A stretch of DNA of 64,000 nucleotides from NCBI RefSeq assembly GCF_000428045.1, contig NZ_ATZE01000012.1, positions 58,409 through 122,408 on the forward strand, written 5' to 3'. Source of the stretch: Sedimenticola selenatireducens DSM 17993. Lineage in GTDB: Bacteria > Pseudomonadota > Gammaproteobacteria > Chromatiales > Chromatiaceae. Shown here in pieces: positions 36,438-46,227 of the stretch; the first letter of the stretch is position 1; the number at the start of each line of letters is the position of its first letter. The notes beneath the pieces were generated by a model. That model saw only the letters and a list, made by a program, of their open reading frames with translations, searched no databases and was not told the DNA's origin. Both the position numbers and the translations under genes were made by a program.

Positions 36438-36540
36438 TTTCCTGAGATTGGATGATATTTCGTGAGACTCGATGAGACCGCAAGAGACGACGGAAAAACG
36501 ATAAATATATAGAAATCAATAAGTAGCACAGCGTAACGGC

Positions 36541-39114
36541 ATGAGTTCATTAGAAAAAAAAGAACAACACACCCCAATGATGCAGCAGTACCTGCGTATC
36601 AAGGCCGACTATCCGGATATGCTGGTGTTCTACCGCATGGGGGATTTCTATGAGCTGTTTTATGGCGATGCGGAACGTGCCGCGCGGCTGCTCAATATCA
36701 CCCTGACCAAGCGGGGCCAGTCGGCCGGCCAGCCGATCCCGATGGCCGGCATCCCCTATCACGCCGCCGAGGGCTACCTGGCGAAACTGGTCAAACAGGG
36801 CGAGTCGGTGGCGATCTGCGAACAAGTGGGCGACCCGGCCACCAGCAAGGGGCCGGTGGAGCGCAAGGTGCAGCGCATTGTCACCCCCGGCACCGTCACC
36901 GATGACGCCCTGCTGGAAGAGCGACGCGACAACCTGCTGGCCGCCCTGGTTCAGCAGGCCGACCATTTCGGTCTCGCCACCCTTGACCTCAGCAGCGGCC
37001 GCTTCGTGGTACAGCAACTGGCCAGCAGCGAGGCACTGGCGGGCGAGCTGGAAAGACTGCACCCGGCGGAACTGCTGCTGATGGAGGACTACGCCCTGCC
37101 GGATGGCCTCACCGCCCCCGGTGGCACCACCCGCCGGGCTGCCTGGCATTTTGACCGGGACAGCGCGGAACGGCTGCTGACCCGTCAGTTCGGCACCCGC
37201 GACCTGGGGGGGTTCGGCTGCACCGACCTGCCGCTGGCCATCGGTGCCGCCGGCTGCCTGCTGCAATATGTCAAGGATACCCAGCAGAGCGCCCTGCCCC
37301 ATCTGCGCGGTCTCTCGGTGGAACGGCGCGAGGAGGCGATCATTATCGATGCCGCCACACGGCGCAACCTGGAGCTGGACAACAGCCTCAGCGGCCAGGC
37401 CCAGCATACCCTGGCCGGCATCCTGGATCGCACCACCACGCCGATGGGCAGCCGCCTGCTGCGGCGCTGGATCAACCGCCCGCTGCGCGACATCACCCAG
37501 GTTCGGGAACGCCACGACGCCATCGGCCTGCTGCTGCAACAGCAGGCGTTTCCAGAACTGCAGGAGTGCCTGAATGGCATTGGTGATATCGAGCGCATCC
37601 TGGCACGGGTGGCGCTGAAGAGCGCACGGCCAAGGGATCTGGCGACCCTGCGGGACTCCCTCGGCCAACTGCCAGACTTGCAATCACAACTGGCGACACT
37701 GGACGCCCCGCTGCTGCAGCGACTGGCCGGTGAGTGCGGCACCCATCCCGACACCGTGGACCTGCTCCGGCGCGCCGTGATCGAGCAGCCGCCGATGCTG
37801 ATTCGTGACGGCGGTGTGCTGGCCGAGGGCTATGACAACGAACTGGATGAGCTGCGCAACCTGTCCCAGAATGCCGATCAGTTCCTGCTTGATCTGGAGA
37901 GCCGGGAGAAGGAACGCACCGGGATCGCCAACCTGAAGGTGAGCTACAACCGGGTCCACGGCTACTACATCGAGATCAGCCGCAGCAAATCCGAGCAAGT
38001 CCCGGATGACTATGTACGCCGCCAGACCCTCAAGGGCAGCGAACGCTTCATCACTCCGGAGTTGAAGAAGTTCGAGGACCAGGTGCTGTCGGCGCGGGAG
38101 CGCTCCCTGGCCCGGGAGAAGATGCTTTACGAGGCGCTGCTGGAGACCCTCCAGGCGGTTATCGCCCCGCTGCAGCAGTGCGCCGCAGCCATGGCGGCGC
38201 TGGATGTGATCAGCAACTTCGCCGAACGGGCCGAGACCCTGCAACTCAGTCCGCCGCAGCTGGATGACACCCCCGGCATCCACATCGAGGATGGACGGCA
38301 TCCGGTGGTGGAGCAGGTGAGCGACGCCCCGTTCGTCGCCAACAGTGTTGATTTCAGCGACCAGCGGCGCATCCTAATCATCACCGGGCCCAACATGGGC
38401 GGCAAGTCCACCTACATGCGCCAGACCGCGCTGATCGTCCTGCTCGCCTATGCCGGCAGTTTTGTACCGGCCGGTTCAGCCCGGATCGGCCCGGTGGACC
38501 GGATCTTCTCCCGCATCGGCGCCTCGGATGATCTGGCGGGCGGCCGCTCCACCTTCATGGTGGAGATGGAGGAGACCGCCAATATCCTGCACAACGCCAG
38601 CGAAAACAGCCTGGTGCTGATGGATGAGATCGGCCGCGGCACCAGCACCTTCGACGGCCTGTCACTGGCCTGGGCCTGTGCCGTGGAGCTGGCCACCCGC
38701 ATCCGCGCCTTCACCCTGTTTGCCACCCACTATTTTGAGCTAACCACCCTGCCGGAGGAGTACCCGGGCATTGCCAATGTCCATCTGGACGCGGTGGAGC
38801 ATGGTGAATCCATCGTCTTCCTGCACGCGGTGCGGGAAGGCCCCGCCAACCAGAGTTATGGCCTGCAGGTGGCGGCCCTGGCCGGTGTCCCGCGTCCCAT
38901 CATCAAGCGCGCCGGTCAGCGGTTGCGGGAGCTGGAACTGTCGGCCCAGCGGCACAGCGACCAGCACGCCAGCCAGCTCTCCCTGTTTGCCGCGGAAGCA
39001 GAACCGGCACCCCCCTCGCCCGCCCTGGAGGCGCTGGCCCAGCTCAACCCCGATGAACTGAGTCCCCGGGAGGCGCTGGAACAGCTTTATCGGCTCAAGT
39101 CGCTGTGCGACTGA
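36541..39114 (+). CDS. mutS: DNA mismatch repair protein MutS
   Basis: An 857-residue MutS, full length. The mismatch-binding Phe-X-Glu is in [13 protein letters not shown]. The Walker A motif, GPNMGGKST, is near residue 617, and a Walker B region, [16 protein letters not shown], follows with the ATHYFEL switch. It recognises mispairs and starts repair with MutL. It begins about 100 bases after the ICE border repeats and overlaps the convergent ada-like gene by 28 bases. Confidence 0.98.
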   Translation: MSSLEKKEQHTPMMQQYLRIKADYPDMLVFYRMGDFYELFYGDAERAARLLNITLTKRGQSAGQPIPMAGIPYHAAEGYLAKLVKQGESVAICEQVGDPATSKGPVERKVQRIVTPGTVTDDALLEERRDNLLAALVQQADHFGLATLDLSSGRFVVQQLASSEALAGELERLHPAELLLMEDYALPDGLTAPGGTTRRAAWHFDRDSAERLLTRQFGTRDLGGFGCTDLPLAIGAAGCLLQYVKDTQQSALPHLRGLSVERREEAIIIDAATRRNLELDNSLSGQAQHTLAGILDRTTTPMGSRLLRRWINRPLRDITQVRERHDAIGLLLQQQAFPELQECLNGIGDIERILARVALKSARPRDLATLRDSLGQLPDLQSQLATLDAPLLQRLAGECGTHPDTVDLLRRAVIEQPPMLIRDGGVLAEGYDNELDELRNLSQNADQFLLDLESREKERTGIANLKVSYNRVHGYYIEISRSKSEQVPDDYVRRQTLKGSERFITPELKKFEDQVLSARERSLAREKMLYEALLETLQAVIAPLQQCAAAMAALDVISNFAERAETLQLSPPQLDDTPGIHIEDGRHPVVEQVSDAPFVANSVDFSDQRRILIITGPNMGGKSTYMRQTALIVLLAYAGSFVPAGSARIGPVDRIFSRIGASDDLAGGRSTFMVEMEETANILHNASENSLVLMDEIGRGTSTFDGLSLAWACAVELATRIRAFTLFATHYFELTTLPEEYPGIANVHLDAVEHGESIVFLHAVREGPANQSYGLQVAALAGVPRPIIKRAGQRLRELELSAQRHSDQHASQLSLFAAEAEPAPPSPALEALAQLNPDELSPREALEQLYRLKSLCD

Positions 39115-39965
39115 GCCGTTTCACGCTGCGCCGCCTCCCAGCCCTGAATAACCAGCTTGCGTTCACTGCCCCAACGATACTGCCCGGCCTCACCGGTTTC
39201 ACGGATTACCCGATGACAGGGGATCAGGTAACCGATCCGGTTGACGGCCAGCGCGGAGCCGACCGCCCGCGACGCGCCGGGCGAACCGGTCAGGGCGGCC
39301 AGACGGGAATAAGAGATCAGCTCGCCATCGGCGACCCGCAGCAGCGCCTCCCAGACCTTGATCTGAAAATTGGTGCCACACAGTACCAGGTGCAGTGTGC
39401 CCGGCTGGGGCTGTGCCGAAAAGATTTGCGCCGCCAGTCGTCCGGCCTGCGCCTCATCCCGCCGCAGGCACGCTTCGGGCCATTCCCGGGTCAGTTCACC
39501 CTCAAAACAAAGATCCGGTTCATCATGGAACCCGAGGTGACAGACGCCGTGTGGCGTCCAAGCGATCAGGGCCATGCCGAAGGGGCTGGCGCCCCAGCCG
39601 TAGCCGATCTCGAGACCCGCCCCTTGAGCCTTGATCTGTCCGGGGGTCATCGCCTCACAACTGATCATCAGATCATGCAGCCGGCTCGGCCCGGAGAGTC
39701 CGGCTTCGAATGCGGCATCCAGCAGCGAGCGCGATTCACGCAACGCCGCCCTGGCCCGCTCCTTGGTCAGATACTGCAGGAAACGTTTCGGCGAGACCCC
39801 GGCCCAGCGACTGAACAGGCGCTGAAAATGGTACTCGCTTAATCCCACCTCGGCGGCGACCTCGCCCAAAGCCGGTTGCCGATCGGCGTGTTCACGCAGA
39901 AAGCGGATCGCCCGGGCAATGCGCCGATACTGAAGCTGCGATTCGCTGGCAGAGAACTCAGACAT
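39087..39965 (-). CDS. Ada-type regulator/methylated-DNA-cysteine methyltransferase
   Basis: A 292-residue fusion of an AraC-type helix-turn-helix domain ([20 protein letters not shown], about residues 32-51) with an O6-methylguanine-DNA methyltransferase domain ending in the acceptor motif IPCHRVI. It lacks the N-terminal zinc domain of Ada that repairs phosphotriesters, so the signal for activation may differ. It removes alkyl groups from guanine and may regulate itself and the EamA gene, whose stop overlaps its start by 8 bases. Confidence 0.92.
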   Translation of the reverse strand: MSEFSASESQLQYRRIARAIRFLREHADRQPALGEVAAEVGLSEYHFQRLFSRWAGVSPKRFLQYLTKERARAALRESRSLLDAAFEAGLSGPSRLHDLMISCEAMTPGQIKAQGAGLEIGYGWGASPFGMALIAWTPHGVCHLGFHDEPDLCFEGELTREWPEACLRRDEAQAGRLAAQIFSAQPQPGTLHLVLCGTNFQIKVWEALLRVADGELISYSRLAALTGSPGASRAVGSALAVNRIGYLIPCHRVIRETGEAGQYRWGSERKLVIQGWEAAQRETAQSHSDLSR

Positions 39966-40851
39966 GTTGATCCGCCTTGGAAAAATAGAGCTGGCGCGGC
40001 GAGAACCCGGTCACCAGGGCGGTGCCGACGATCACCACCAGTGAACCGGTCAGGGTATACCAGCCGATCACCTCATTAAGGAACAGATGTCCCCAGAGCA
40101 CGCCGAACATCGGGATCAGAAAGGTCACGGTCAACGCCGAAGGCGCCCCCAGGTCCTGAATCAGGCGGAAATAGAGCAGGTAGGCGATACCACTACAGAC
40201 GACACCCAGCGCAATGACGGAGGCGATCACTGTCCCGTCCGGCGTCCCGGACATGGGAAAAAACGGCACTACCGGCAGCATCAGCAGTGTGGCGGCCCAC
40301 ATGCTGCCGTGGGCATTGCTGAAGGCATCCACCGATCGGGCGTTGCGGGCATAGGTCGAGGCGATGCCGTAACAGAAGGCCGCACCCAGCGCCGCGGCAA
40401 TCGCCAGCGACGCTCCGGGACGCAGGGCCACCTGATCAAAACCCACCAGCAGGGCGACACCGGCAATCCCCAGCAGCAATCCAGCCAGGGTTTTCCCGGC
40501 CAGCACGGTGCGTGTCCATAGCGCGACAATTACGGCACCCCAGATCGGTGCGGTGGCATTCAGTATCGACAGCATCGAGGCGGACAGCGTCTGGGCTGCG
40601 TAGCTGAACAGCAGAAACGGCAGTGCCGAGTTGAAAAAGCCCAATATCAGGTAATGCCGCCAATGCTCACCAAGCCGTAGACGTTTGCGCTGATACCAGC
40701 CCACAGCAGCCAGAAACAGCGCCGCCAGACCGACCCGCCACTCCACCAGCCAGGCCGCCCCCAGTACCGGCGCACCGATGCGCATGAACAGAAACGAGCC
40801 ACCCCAGATCGCTGCCAGGCAGAGAAGGCGTACAAGGCTGGCGCTGTCCAT
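39958..40851 (-). CDS. EamA/DMT-family membrane exporter
   Basis: A 297-residue protein of the drug/metabolite transporter family with ten predicted membrane helices in two EamA repeats. The first starts LCLAAIWGGSFLFMRIGAP and the second near SNAHGSMWAATLLML. The substrate cannot be told from sequence; relatives export amino acids or metabolites. It lies directly upstream of the ada-like gene in a two-gene operon. Confidence 0.9.
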   Translation of the reverse strand: MDSASLVRLLCLAAIWGGSFLFMRIGAPVLGAAWLVEWRVGLAALFLAAVGWYQRKRLRLGEHWRHYLILGFFNSALPFLLFSYAAQTLSASMLSILNATAPIWGAVIVALWTRTVLAGKTLAGLLLGIAGVALLVGFDQVALRPGASLAIAAALGAAFCYGIASTYARNARSVDAFSNAHGSMWAATLLMLPVVPFFPMSGTPDGTVIASVIALGVVCSGIAYLLYFRLIQDLGAPSALTVTFLIPMFGVLWGHLFLNEVIGWYTLTGSLVVIVGTALVTGFSPRQLYFSKADQHV

Positions 40852-41019
40852 ATCGTGCTCCTGACTGGAAATAGAGTACCGGTGATCCTGTTACCAGAGT
40901 TTGTCAACCGGCAACTGTTGAACCCACTATAGATAGCGCGGTAGCACGATACCACCCGATTCTTGCGCTCTTCCCCTGGCACCGCTCAGGCGTCATAGAC
41001 GTTCAGCCCATTGACTCCT

Positions 41020-41829
41020 ATGCTTCATTATATGGTTTGCTTCAGGACAGGGTTGGTCGCGAAAAACTTCTCTTGGCTCATACTGCTGTGGGTCATTCCC
41101 ACGCAGGCGTCCGATCTGCAGCGCGAAGCGCGCTGGACGAACCAGATTGTAGATGCCATTGTGGTTGGTGAGCCGATATGGCTCGAAGCCGGGAACCACC
41201 GATTCCTCTCCATCTACACTGAACCGACCGATGAAAAACGTCACGGTGCACTCATCCTGGTACACGGGATCGGCGTGCATCCGGACTGGCCGGAGGTGAT
41301 CAATCCATTGCGCGAACAGTTGCCGGAACAAGGCTGGGCAACGCTTTCGCTGCAGATGCCGGTATTGAGTGCGGATGCGGGGGTCAATGAATACTATCCA
41401 ATTTTTCCCGAGGCACTTCTACGTATCGAAGCCGGCATGCGCTACCTGCACCAGCAAGGATATCAAACTCTGGTGATTGCCGGACACAGCCTCGGCAGCG
41501 AGATGGCGGCATATTGGGTTTCACAATCCACTGACGGAGCACTCAAGGGGTTTATTGCCGTGGGGCTCTCCGGCGCCGAACGGTCCGGATATGGCGACAC
41601 CCTGGGGCACTTGGAAAAAATTGCCCAACCGACCCTGGATATTTTTGGCGAACACGATCTGCGCACCGTCAACCTGACGCGCACGGCACGTTTGGACGCT
41701 GCCCGGCGGGGCGGAAACAGCGCTTACAGCCAAGTGGAGGTGAAAGGGGCCGGACATATGTTCCGGGGTTACGATGTACCGCTGGTGGAGGCGGTCGCAA
41801 AGTGGCTGGGCGGGCTGACCAGGGATTAA
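41020..41829 (+). CDS. DUF3530-type alpha/beta hydrolase
   Basis: A 269-residue exported protein. A short hydrophobic signal (FSWLILLWVIPTQAS) precedes an alpha/beta-hydrolase fold. LVHGIGVHPDW forms the oxyanion loop, GHSLGSEMA holds the nucleophile Ser, DIFGEHD the acid, and KGAGHMF the His. The triad is complete. The substrate is unknown. ATG 41020 is assumed; 41032 is also possible. The gene is divergent from the EamA gene. Confidence 0.85.
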   Translation: MLHYMVCFRTGLVAKNFSWLILLWVIPTQASDLQREARWTNQIVDAIVVGEPIWLEAGNHRFLSIYTEPTDEKRHGALILVHGIGVHPDWPEVINPLREQLPEQGWATLSLQMPVLSADAGVNEYYPIFPEALLRIEAGMRYLHQQGYQTLVIAGHSLGSEMAAYWVSQSTDGALKGFIAVGLSGAERSGYGDTLGHLEKIAQPTLDIFGEHDLRTVNLTRTARLDAARRGGNSAYSQVEVKGAGHMFRGYDVPLVEAVAKWLGGLTRD

Positions 41830-41887
41830 AGCCGGGCCAGGACCGGGGCATACTCTCCAGGATCCACAACCGGACCCGAGCAACCCC

Positions 41888-42550
41888 TTACTGGGCGAAG
41901 GAGATCTCCGCCATGTACTCACCCACTTCCACCACATCCCCCTCCTGCAGCTGAACGCCGCCCTTGGAGTCGATCTCCTTGTTGTTGATGCGCGGGAAGC
42001 TGGAGCCGCCGATATGAAGCAGATAGAAACCCTGGGGGCGTCGTGCGATCACGGCCACATTCTCACCCGGCTTACCGATGGTGAAGAGTGAACGATCAAT
42101 CTTCTCAAGATTGCCCTTGTTCGGTCCGCGGAAGAAACGCAGCGTGGCGCTCTTGGGCAGGAGCTTTCTTACCGGACTCGCCCGCCTGGCACGGGCGGCG
42201 GCGACCACTTCTGGTTGGATCACAACCGTCTTGTCCAGGTCTCCTTCCGCTTCCTCCTCCGGTACATCCACCACCAGATCCAGCATGTAGCTGCCGATGG
42301 CCAGCCGGTCACCCGCCTTCAGTGCATGCTTGGTGATGCTGCGCCCATTCAACTGGGTGCCATTGGTACTGCCCAAGTCCTCGATATAGAGATCGGTATA
42401 AATGCGCCTGATGGTTGCATGGTGCCGGCTTACCGACGGATCGTTCAACTGCAGATCGGACTCCATGTCCCTCCCGATGGTGATTATCTGCTTATCAATC
42501 GCCAGCTCATCCACCAGGGCATCGTCTTTTTTTATAACCAGCTTTTCCAT
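41888..42550 (-). CDS. FHA-domain protein
   Basis: A 220-residue protein starting at ATG 42550 behind a GGGAG site. Residues 20-85 form a forkhead-associated domain with the key phosphothreonine-binding residues (ITIGRDMESDLQLND, VSRHHA, LGSTNGTQLNG). A second, degenerate FHA-like domain appears in the C-terminal half (FTIGKPGENVAVIARR...INNKEI). It reads out Ser/Thr phosphorylation. It lies 38 bases after the phosphatase gene, and the two act as a pair; no kinase is coded nearby. Confidence 0.92.
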   Translation of the reverse strand: MEKLVIKKDDALVDELAIDKQIITIGRDMESDLQLNDPSVSRHHATIRRIYTDLYIEDLGSTNGTQLNGRSITKHALKAGDRLAIGSYMLDLVVDVPEEEAEGDLDKTVVIQPEVVAAARARRASPVRKLLPKSATLRFFRGPNKGNLEKIDRSLFTIGKPGENVAVIARRPQGFYLLHIGGSSFPRINNKEIDSKGGVQLQEGDVVEVGEYMAEISFAQ

Positions 42551-42588
42551 CGTTACTCCCGACCCAGAGTTATCTGGCCGCATTCACC

Positions 42589-43338
42589 TTAAAGTTCGGG
42601 GCATACCAGTGCCAGTGAAACATTATCCAGACCGCCGTTGTTCAGCGCTGTCTCCAACAGACGTTCGGCAGCGTCGTTTATGTCGCCGTCTGCTTCCATC
42701 ACTATATTCAGCATGTCCTGATGCGGGATCATGTTGCTTAGACCATCTGAACAGAACAGGTAGAGGTCGCCCGGCGCCACATCCGAGACCCCGACATCTA
42801 CTTCAACTGTCTCATGGATGCCCAGCCCACGAATCAGGACATTGCCCTTTACCCCGGCATCCAGCGCTTCCTGTACGGTGCCAAACATCCCCTCGTCCAC
42901 CAGCGCCTGGATCATGGAGTGGTCCCGGGTCAGCTGTTCCAGCTTTCCATCACGCAAGCGGTAGAGCCGTGAGTCACCCACATGGCCATAGTGCACCCGA
43001 TTATCGCAGAACAATGCCACCACCACCGTAGTGGCCATTCCCTCGTAAGCCGGCTCGGCCAGCATGGTAGAGAGAATCGATTCATTCGCCACCTCCACCG
43101 CCGATCGAATTGTTTGCGATGACAGTGTCGTTTCATCATTCGTGCAGAGTGGCAATAGATCGGCGGTTATCGCTTCAACCGCCAACTGACTGGCCACTTC
43201 CCCGGCATTATATCCGCCCATGCCATCCGCCAGAATCACCAGGCCGTGCGCTTCCAGCACCGCCACGCTATCCTCATTGATCTCCCGAACCCGTCCCTTA
43301 TCGGAACAGGCAACAGCACGGATGGGCAGTACATTCAT
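42589..43338 (-). CDS. PP2C-family serine/threonine phosphatase (Stp1/PrpC type)
   Basis: A 249-residue cytoplasmic metal-dependent phosphatase. The motifs in order are RVREINEDS, LADGMGGYNAGE, GHVGDSRLYRLRDG, CSDGLSNM and GGLDNVSLAL, with all metal-binding Asp residues present. It removes phosphate from Ser/Thr, probably from targets recognised by the FHA protein coded downstream. About 230 bases upstream of it hold no gene. Confidence 0.94.
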   Translation of the reverse strand: MNVLPIRAVACSDKGRVREINEDSVAVLEAHGLVILADGMGGYNAGEVASQLAVEAITADLLPLCTNDETTLSSQTIRSAVEVANESILSTMLAEPAYEGMATTVVVALFCDNRVHYGHVGDSRLYRLRDGKLEQLTRDHSMIQALVDEGMFGTVQEALDAGVKGNVLIRGLGIHETVEVDVGVSDVAPGDLYLFCSDGLSNMIPHQDMLNIVMEADGDINDAAERLLETALNNGGLDNVSLALVCPEL

Positions 43339-43569
43339 ATCTAATTACTAATCCTGGCCCAGTCGGCCGGAATTACCTTCGCAGGGTGGCGATGTTCCAT
43401 GAGCGTGCTATCGGCAGCTTTTCCATCAGACTTGAATCTTCAGACACTACGACCAAATAATCTGTAAACGGCTGCACATTTCTGCAAGGTGAGGGAGCTT
43501 ATTATGCAGATCCGTCCCCGTGCAGCACCTTAAAGGCAAAATAGGGGCAGTAACCAGATTGGCTCAGGG

Positions 43570-44322
43570 TTATTTCAGCCGCTTCATCTTATCCAGGATT
43601 TCATACAGGCGCTCGGCGTCGACATAACCCGGCAGCATATCCCCGTTCTCCAGCACCATGACCGGCGCGCCGGATACGCCCATGCGCTCCCCCAACTGCC
43701 AGTGACTGTGTGCCGGGTTTGGACAGGATATCGAATCGACCGGCTCACCGGCCATCGCCAGGGTTATCGCCTGCTGCCGGTCCGGGGCGCACCAGACAGC
43801 CACGGCCTTGGCAAATGAGTCGCTCCGCTCCCCGGCTCTGGGATAAAACAGATATCGAATCCGTATACCCCGATTGGTGTATTGATCGATCTCCTGATGC
43901 AATTTGCGGCTGTAGGCGCTATCGATATCGGTAAACACGGTGACGGTATATTTGGTCTGCTCCGGCGGCTCGAAGATGAGCATATTCTGCTCACCGACCG
44001 CATCCACGGCAGCCACCGTGATCTCGTTCAGGCGGGGGTTGGTGAGATTTTTCTGCTGCTCCAGATCGATGATCTCTCCCTCGATCAGGAAACGGCCGTC
44101 ACCGGTCACATAGACCAGCCGCGCTCCCACCACCACTTCAAAAATATTGGGTATCGGGGTGCTGCGGATGCTGTCGGGCAGGATATCCGGCAACAGCAGC
44201 GCCAGGCTCTGGCGCACCTGTGCAATCTGCCGGTCATCAGATTGGGCGACTGCCGGGCCGATCAGGAGGAACAACAGCAGCAACAGGGCCAGGCCCCGGT
44301 AAAAGTCCACGCAGTTGTTCAC
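43570..44322 (-). CDS. DsbC-like disulfide isomerase homologue with the active-site cysteines replaced by serines
   Basis: A 250-residue periplasmic protein with a signal peptide (cleavage after AVA). It has a DsbC dimerisation domain (IFEVVVGARLVYVTGDGRFLI) and a thioredoxin-fold domain. Where DsbC has a CXXC in TDID-CGYC-RKLH, this protein reads TDID-SAYS-RKLH (codons at 43909-43920). The second, structural cysteine pair (VWCAPD, SCPNPAH) and the cis-proline loop (VSGAPVM) are kept. It therefore cannot do thiol exchange in the normal way and may be a chaperone or binding scaffold. It is 2 bases from yajQ and near xerD, where dsbC is usual. Confidence 0.92.
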   Translation of the reverse strand: MNNCVDFYRGLALLLLLFLLIGPAVAQSDDRQIAQVRQSLALLLPDILPDSIRSTPIPNIFEVVVGARLVYVTGDGRFLIEGEIIDLEQQKNLTNPRLNEITVAAVDAVGEQNMLIFEPPEQTKYTVTVFTDIDSAYSRKLHQEIDQYTNRGIRIRYLFYPRAGERSDSFAKAVAVWCAPDRQQAITLAMAGEPVDSISCPNPAHSHWQLGERMGVSGAPVMVLENGDMLPGYVDAERLYEILDKMKRLK

Positions 44323-44324
44323 GA

Positions 44325-44807
44325 TCAGTCCCGGAAATTGATGTACTTGAGGGGCAGATCGAACTCGGTCTGTTTGAACAGGGTGATCACCTGTTGCAAG
44401 TCATCCCTGCTCTTGCCGGTTACCCGGACCTGATCACCCTGTATCTGGGCCTGCACCTTGAGTTTGCTGCCCTTGATCATCTTCACCATTTTACGCGCCG
44501 TATCGGTCTCGATACCCTGCTTGATCAGCACCTTCTGGAGAGCGGCGTTCAGTGTGGTTTCCGGTTCCTTGATATCCATGCAGGTGATATCCACCTTCCG
44601 CTTGACCATTTTCTGGCGCAGGATATCCATCATCTGGTTGAGCTGGAACTCCTGCTCGCCCTTCAGGGTGACCTCAGTGTCGTTCAGTTCATAACTGCAC
44701 TTGGTTCCCTTGAAATCAAAACGGGTGGATATCTCCCGCTTGGCCTGATCGACGGCGTTACGCACCTCCTGAATATCCACTTCGGAGACGATATCAAATG
44801 ACGGCAC
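44325..44807 (-). CDS. yajQ: YajQ-family nucleotide-binding protein
   Basis: A 160-residue protein of the YajQ/DUF520 family, with MPSFDIVSEVDIQEVRNAV, STRFDFKGT and KLKVQAQIQGDQVRVTGK. Members bind nucleotides, and in Xanthomonas cyclic di-GMP, and can act as effectors. Whether this one does is not known. It lies between xerD and the dsbC-like gene. Confidence 0.95.
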   Translation of the reverse strand: MPSFDIVSEVDIQEVRNAVDQAKREISTRFDFKGTKCSYELNDTEVTLKGEQEFQLNQMMDILRQKMVKRKVDITCMDIKEPETTLNAALQKVLIKQGIETDTARKMVKMIKGSKLKVQAQIQGDQVRVTGKSRDDLQQVITLFKQTEFDLPLKYINFRD

Positions 44808-44867
44808 GGTTTTTGACTCCTCTTACACGTTGCTACAGGTCGGTCAAGGCTAACATATTGCCGCAAC

Positions 44868-45770
44868 TCAGGCGCGGGGATGGTGCTGTTGGTGCAGGCT
44901 CTTCAGGCGCTCCCGTGCCACATGGGTATAGATCTGGGTGGTGGAGAGGTCGCTGTGTCCCAGCAGCATCTGTACCACGCGCAGATCGGCGCCATGATTC
45001 AACAGATGGGTAGCGAAGGCGTGTCTGAGCGTGTGGGGCGAAAGGTGCTTGCTAATCCCGGCGGTGGCCGCATGTTTCTTGATCCGGTACCAGAATGCCT
45101 GACGGGTCATGGCGGCCCCGCGCCGGGTCGGAAAAACATCATCACTGAGCCGTTCGCCCAGCAGATCATAGCGGGCCGAGCGGATGAAACGGGAAAGCCA
45201 CTCCAGCGCCTCGTCCCCCAGCGGAACCAGTCGCTCCTTGCCCCCCTTGCCCATAACCCGGACCAGTCCCTGATTCAGGCTGAGCTGGGAAAACCGCAGT
45301 CCCACCAGTTCCGAGACCCGCAGGCCAGTGGCATACAGCAGCTCCAGCATGGCCCGGTCCCGCAGCCCTTCCGGGTCATCGGTATCCGGGGCTTCCAGCA
45401 GCGCCTCCACCTCCTGCTCGGTCAGTGACTTGGGCAGCGGCCGGCCCAGCTTGGGCGCATCGATCCGGGCCGAAGGGTCCAGTTTGACCCATCCCTCCCG
45501 CAGGGCGTGTTGATAGAACTGGCGAAAACAGGAGAGCATGCGTGCCGTGGAGCGCGCCTTTTTACCCGCCTGCGCACAGGCCGCCAGATAGGCCTGCAGA
45601 TCACCACGGCCCGCCTCCAACAGAGTCACACTCTGCCGCTTCTCCAGCCACTCGGCCAGCTTGAACAGGTCCGACTGATAGGCGGACAGGGTATTGCGAC
45701 TGAGCCCCCTCTCCATCCACAACGCATCGGCAAAACGCTCTATGATCGTGCTATCCACCACTTCCGTCAT
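44868..45770 (-). CDS. xerD: Tyrosine recombinase XerD
   Basis: A 300-residue XerD. The N-terminal SAM-like domain has ALWMERGLSRNTLSAYQSDL. The catalytic residues are complete: Arg in ATGLRVSEL, the Lys hairpin GKGGKERLV, HTLRHAFATHLL, LGHSDLST and the Tyr in TQIYTHV. With XerC it resolves chromosome dimers at dif. The ATG at 45770 follows a GTG codon; either could start. Confidence 0.96.
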   Translation of the reverse strand: MTEVVDSTIIERFADALWMERGLSRNTLSAYQSDLFKLAEWLEKRQSVTLLEAGRGDLQAYLAACAQAGKKARSTARMLSCFRQFYQHALREGWVKLDPSARIDAPKLGRPLPKSLTEQEVEALLEAPDTDDPEGLRDRAMLELLYATGLRVSELVGLRFSQLSLNQGLVRVMGKGGKERLVPLGDEALEWLSRFIRSARYDLLGERLSDDVFPTRRGAAMTRQAFWYRIKKHAATAGISKHLSPHTLRHAFATHLLNHGADLRVVQMLLGHSDLSTTQIYTHVARERLKSLHQQHHPRA

Positions 45771-46017
45771 CACTGCTCACCCGGTAAACACCCCACCGTT
45801 AGTTTATCCCCTCTCCGGCAGCCGCCGTCATGGGCGGTGCATGCATCATACACCGCCTCTATCACCCACTGGCGACCTTGAGCCGTAATTTGACAAACTC
45901 ACTTACGATTACCATCCAGCCCAGCCGTATTCAGGAAAAATTAGCTACGACTGAAACCACTCCTACCGCTATGCTTGGCCGCCGGAGAGGGGGGTTGACC
46001 TGCAGGAGGCCCGCACC

Positions 46018-46050
46018 GGGGCCGAATTCGCGGCGAGGCGCCGCTCCTAC
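46018..46050. repeat. Dispersed GC-rich repeat, copy 1
   Basis: This element ends in GCGGCGAGGCGCCGCTCCTAC, of which GCGGCG and CGCCGC form a short palindrome. The same sequence recurs at 61244-61275 with few differences, and its last part (GGAGCCGCTCCTAC-like) at 48574-48587. It appears to be a genome-wide intergenic repeat of this organism. Confidence 0.7.
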
Positions 46051-46113
46051 CTGGCGAATCGCCAAGCTTAGCCAAAACAACACCAACACATAATTGGGAC
46101 AGAGGGTTTATAA

Positions 46114-46133
46114 ACCTGACCTGACCTGACCTG
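46114..46133. repeat. Four tandem ACCTG units
   Basis: The pentamer ACCTG is repeated four times without gaps, about 95 bases upstream of hemH. It may be a slippage-prone tract. Confidence 0.8.
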
Positions 46134-46227
46134 CACTGAATCTAGAACTGCCCTGTCTAGGCATTGCACCACAGCGGACGAATAGGGGATCATAGGCCGG
46201 ACTTTCAACAACCACCAATAGCAGCGC

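Larger units (their letters stand above)
45771..46227. other. Gene-free region between xerD and hemH
   Basis: About 450 bases with no credible gene. It contains a dispersed GC-rich repeat (46018-46050) and four tandem ACCTG units (46114-46133). A hemH promoter is expected here but no clear boxes were identified. Confidence 0.5.

Noticed and set aside
36327..36540. tRNA or tmRNA gene serving as attachment site
   Set aside because: I looked for an acceptor stem/CCA-type end and a T-loop on both strands and found none in this gap.
36550..37683. 377-codon minus-strand frame opposite mutS
   Set aside because: It lies wholly inside mutS, has no motifs or ribosome site and is explained by high third-position GC.
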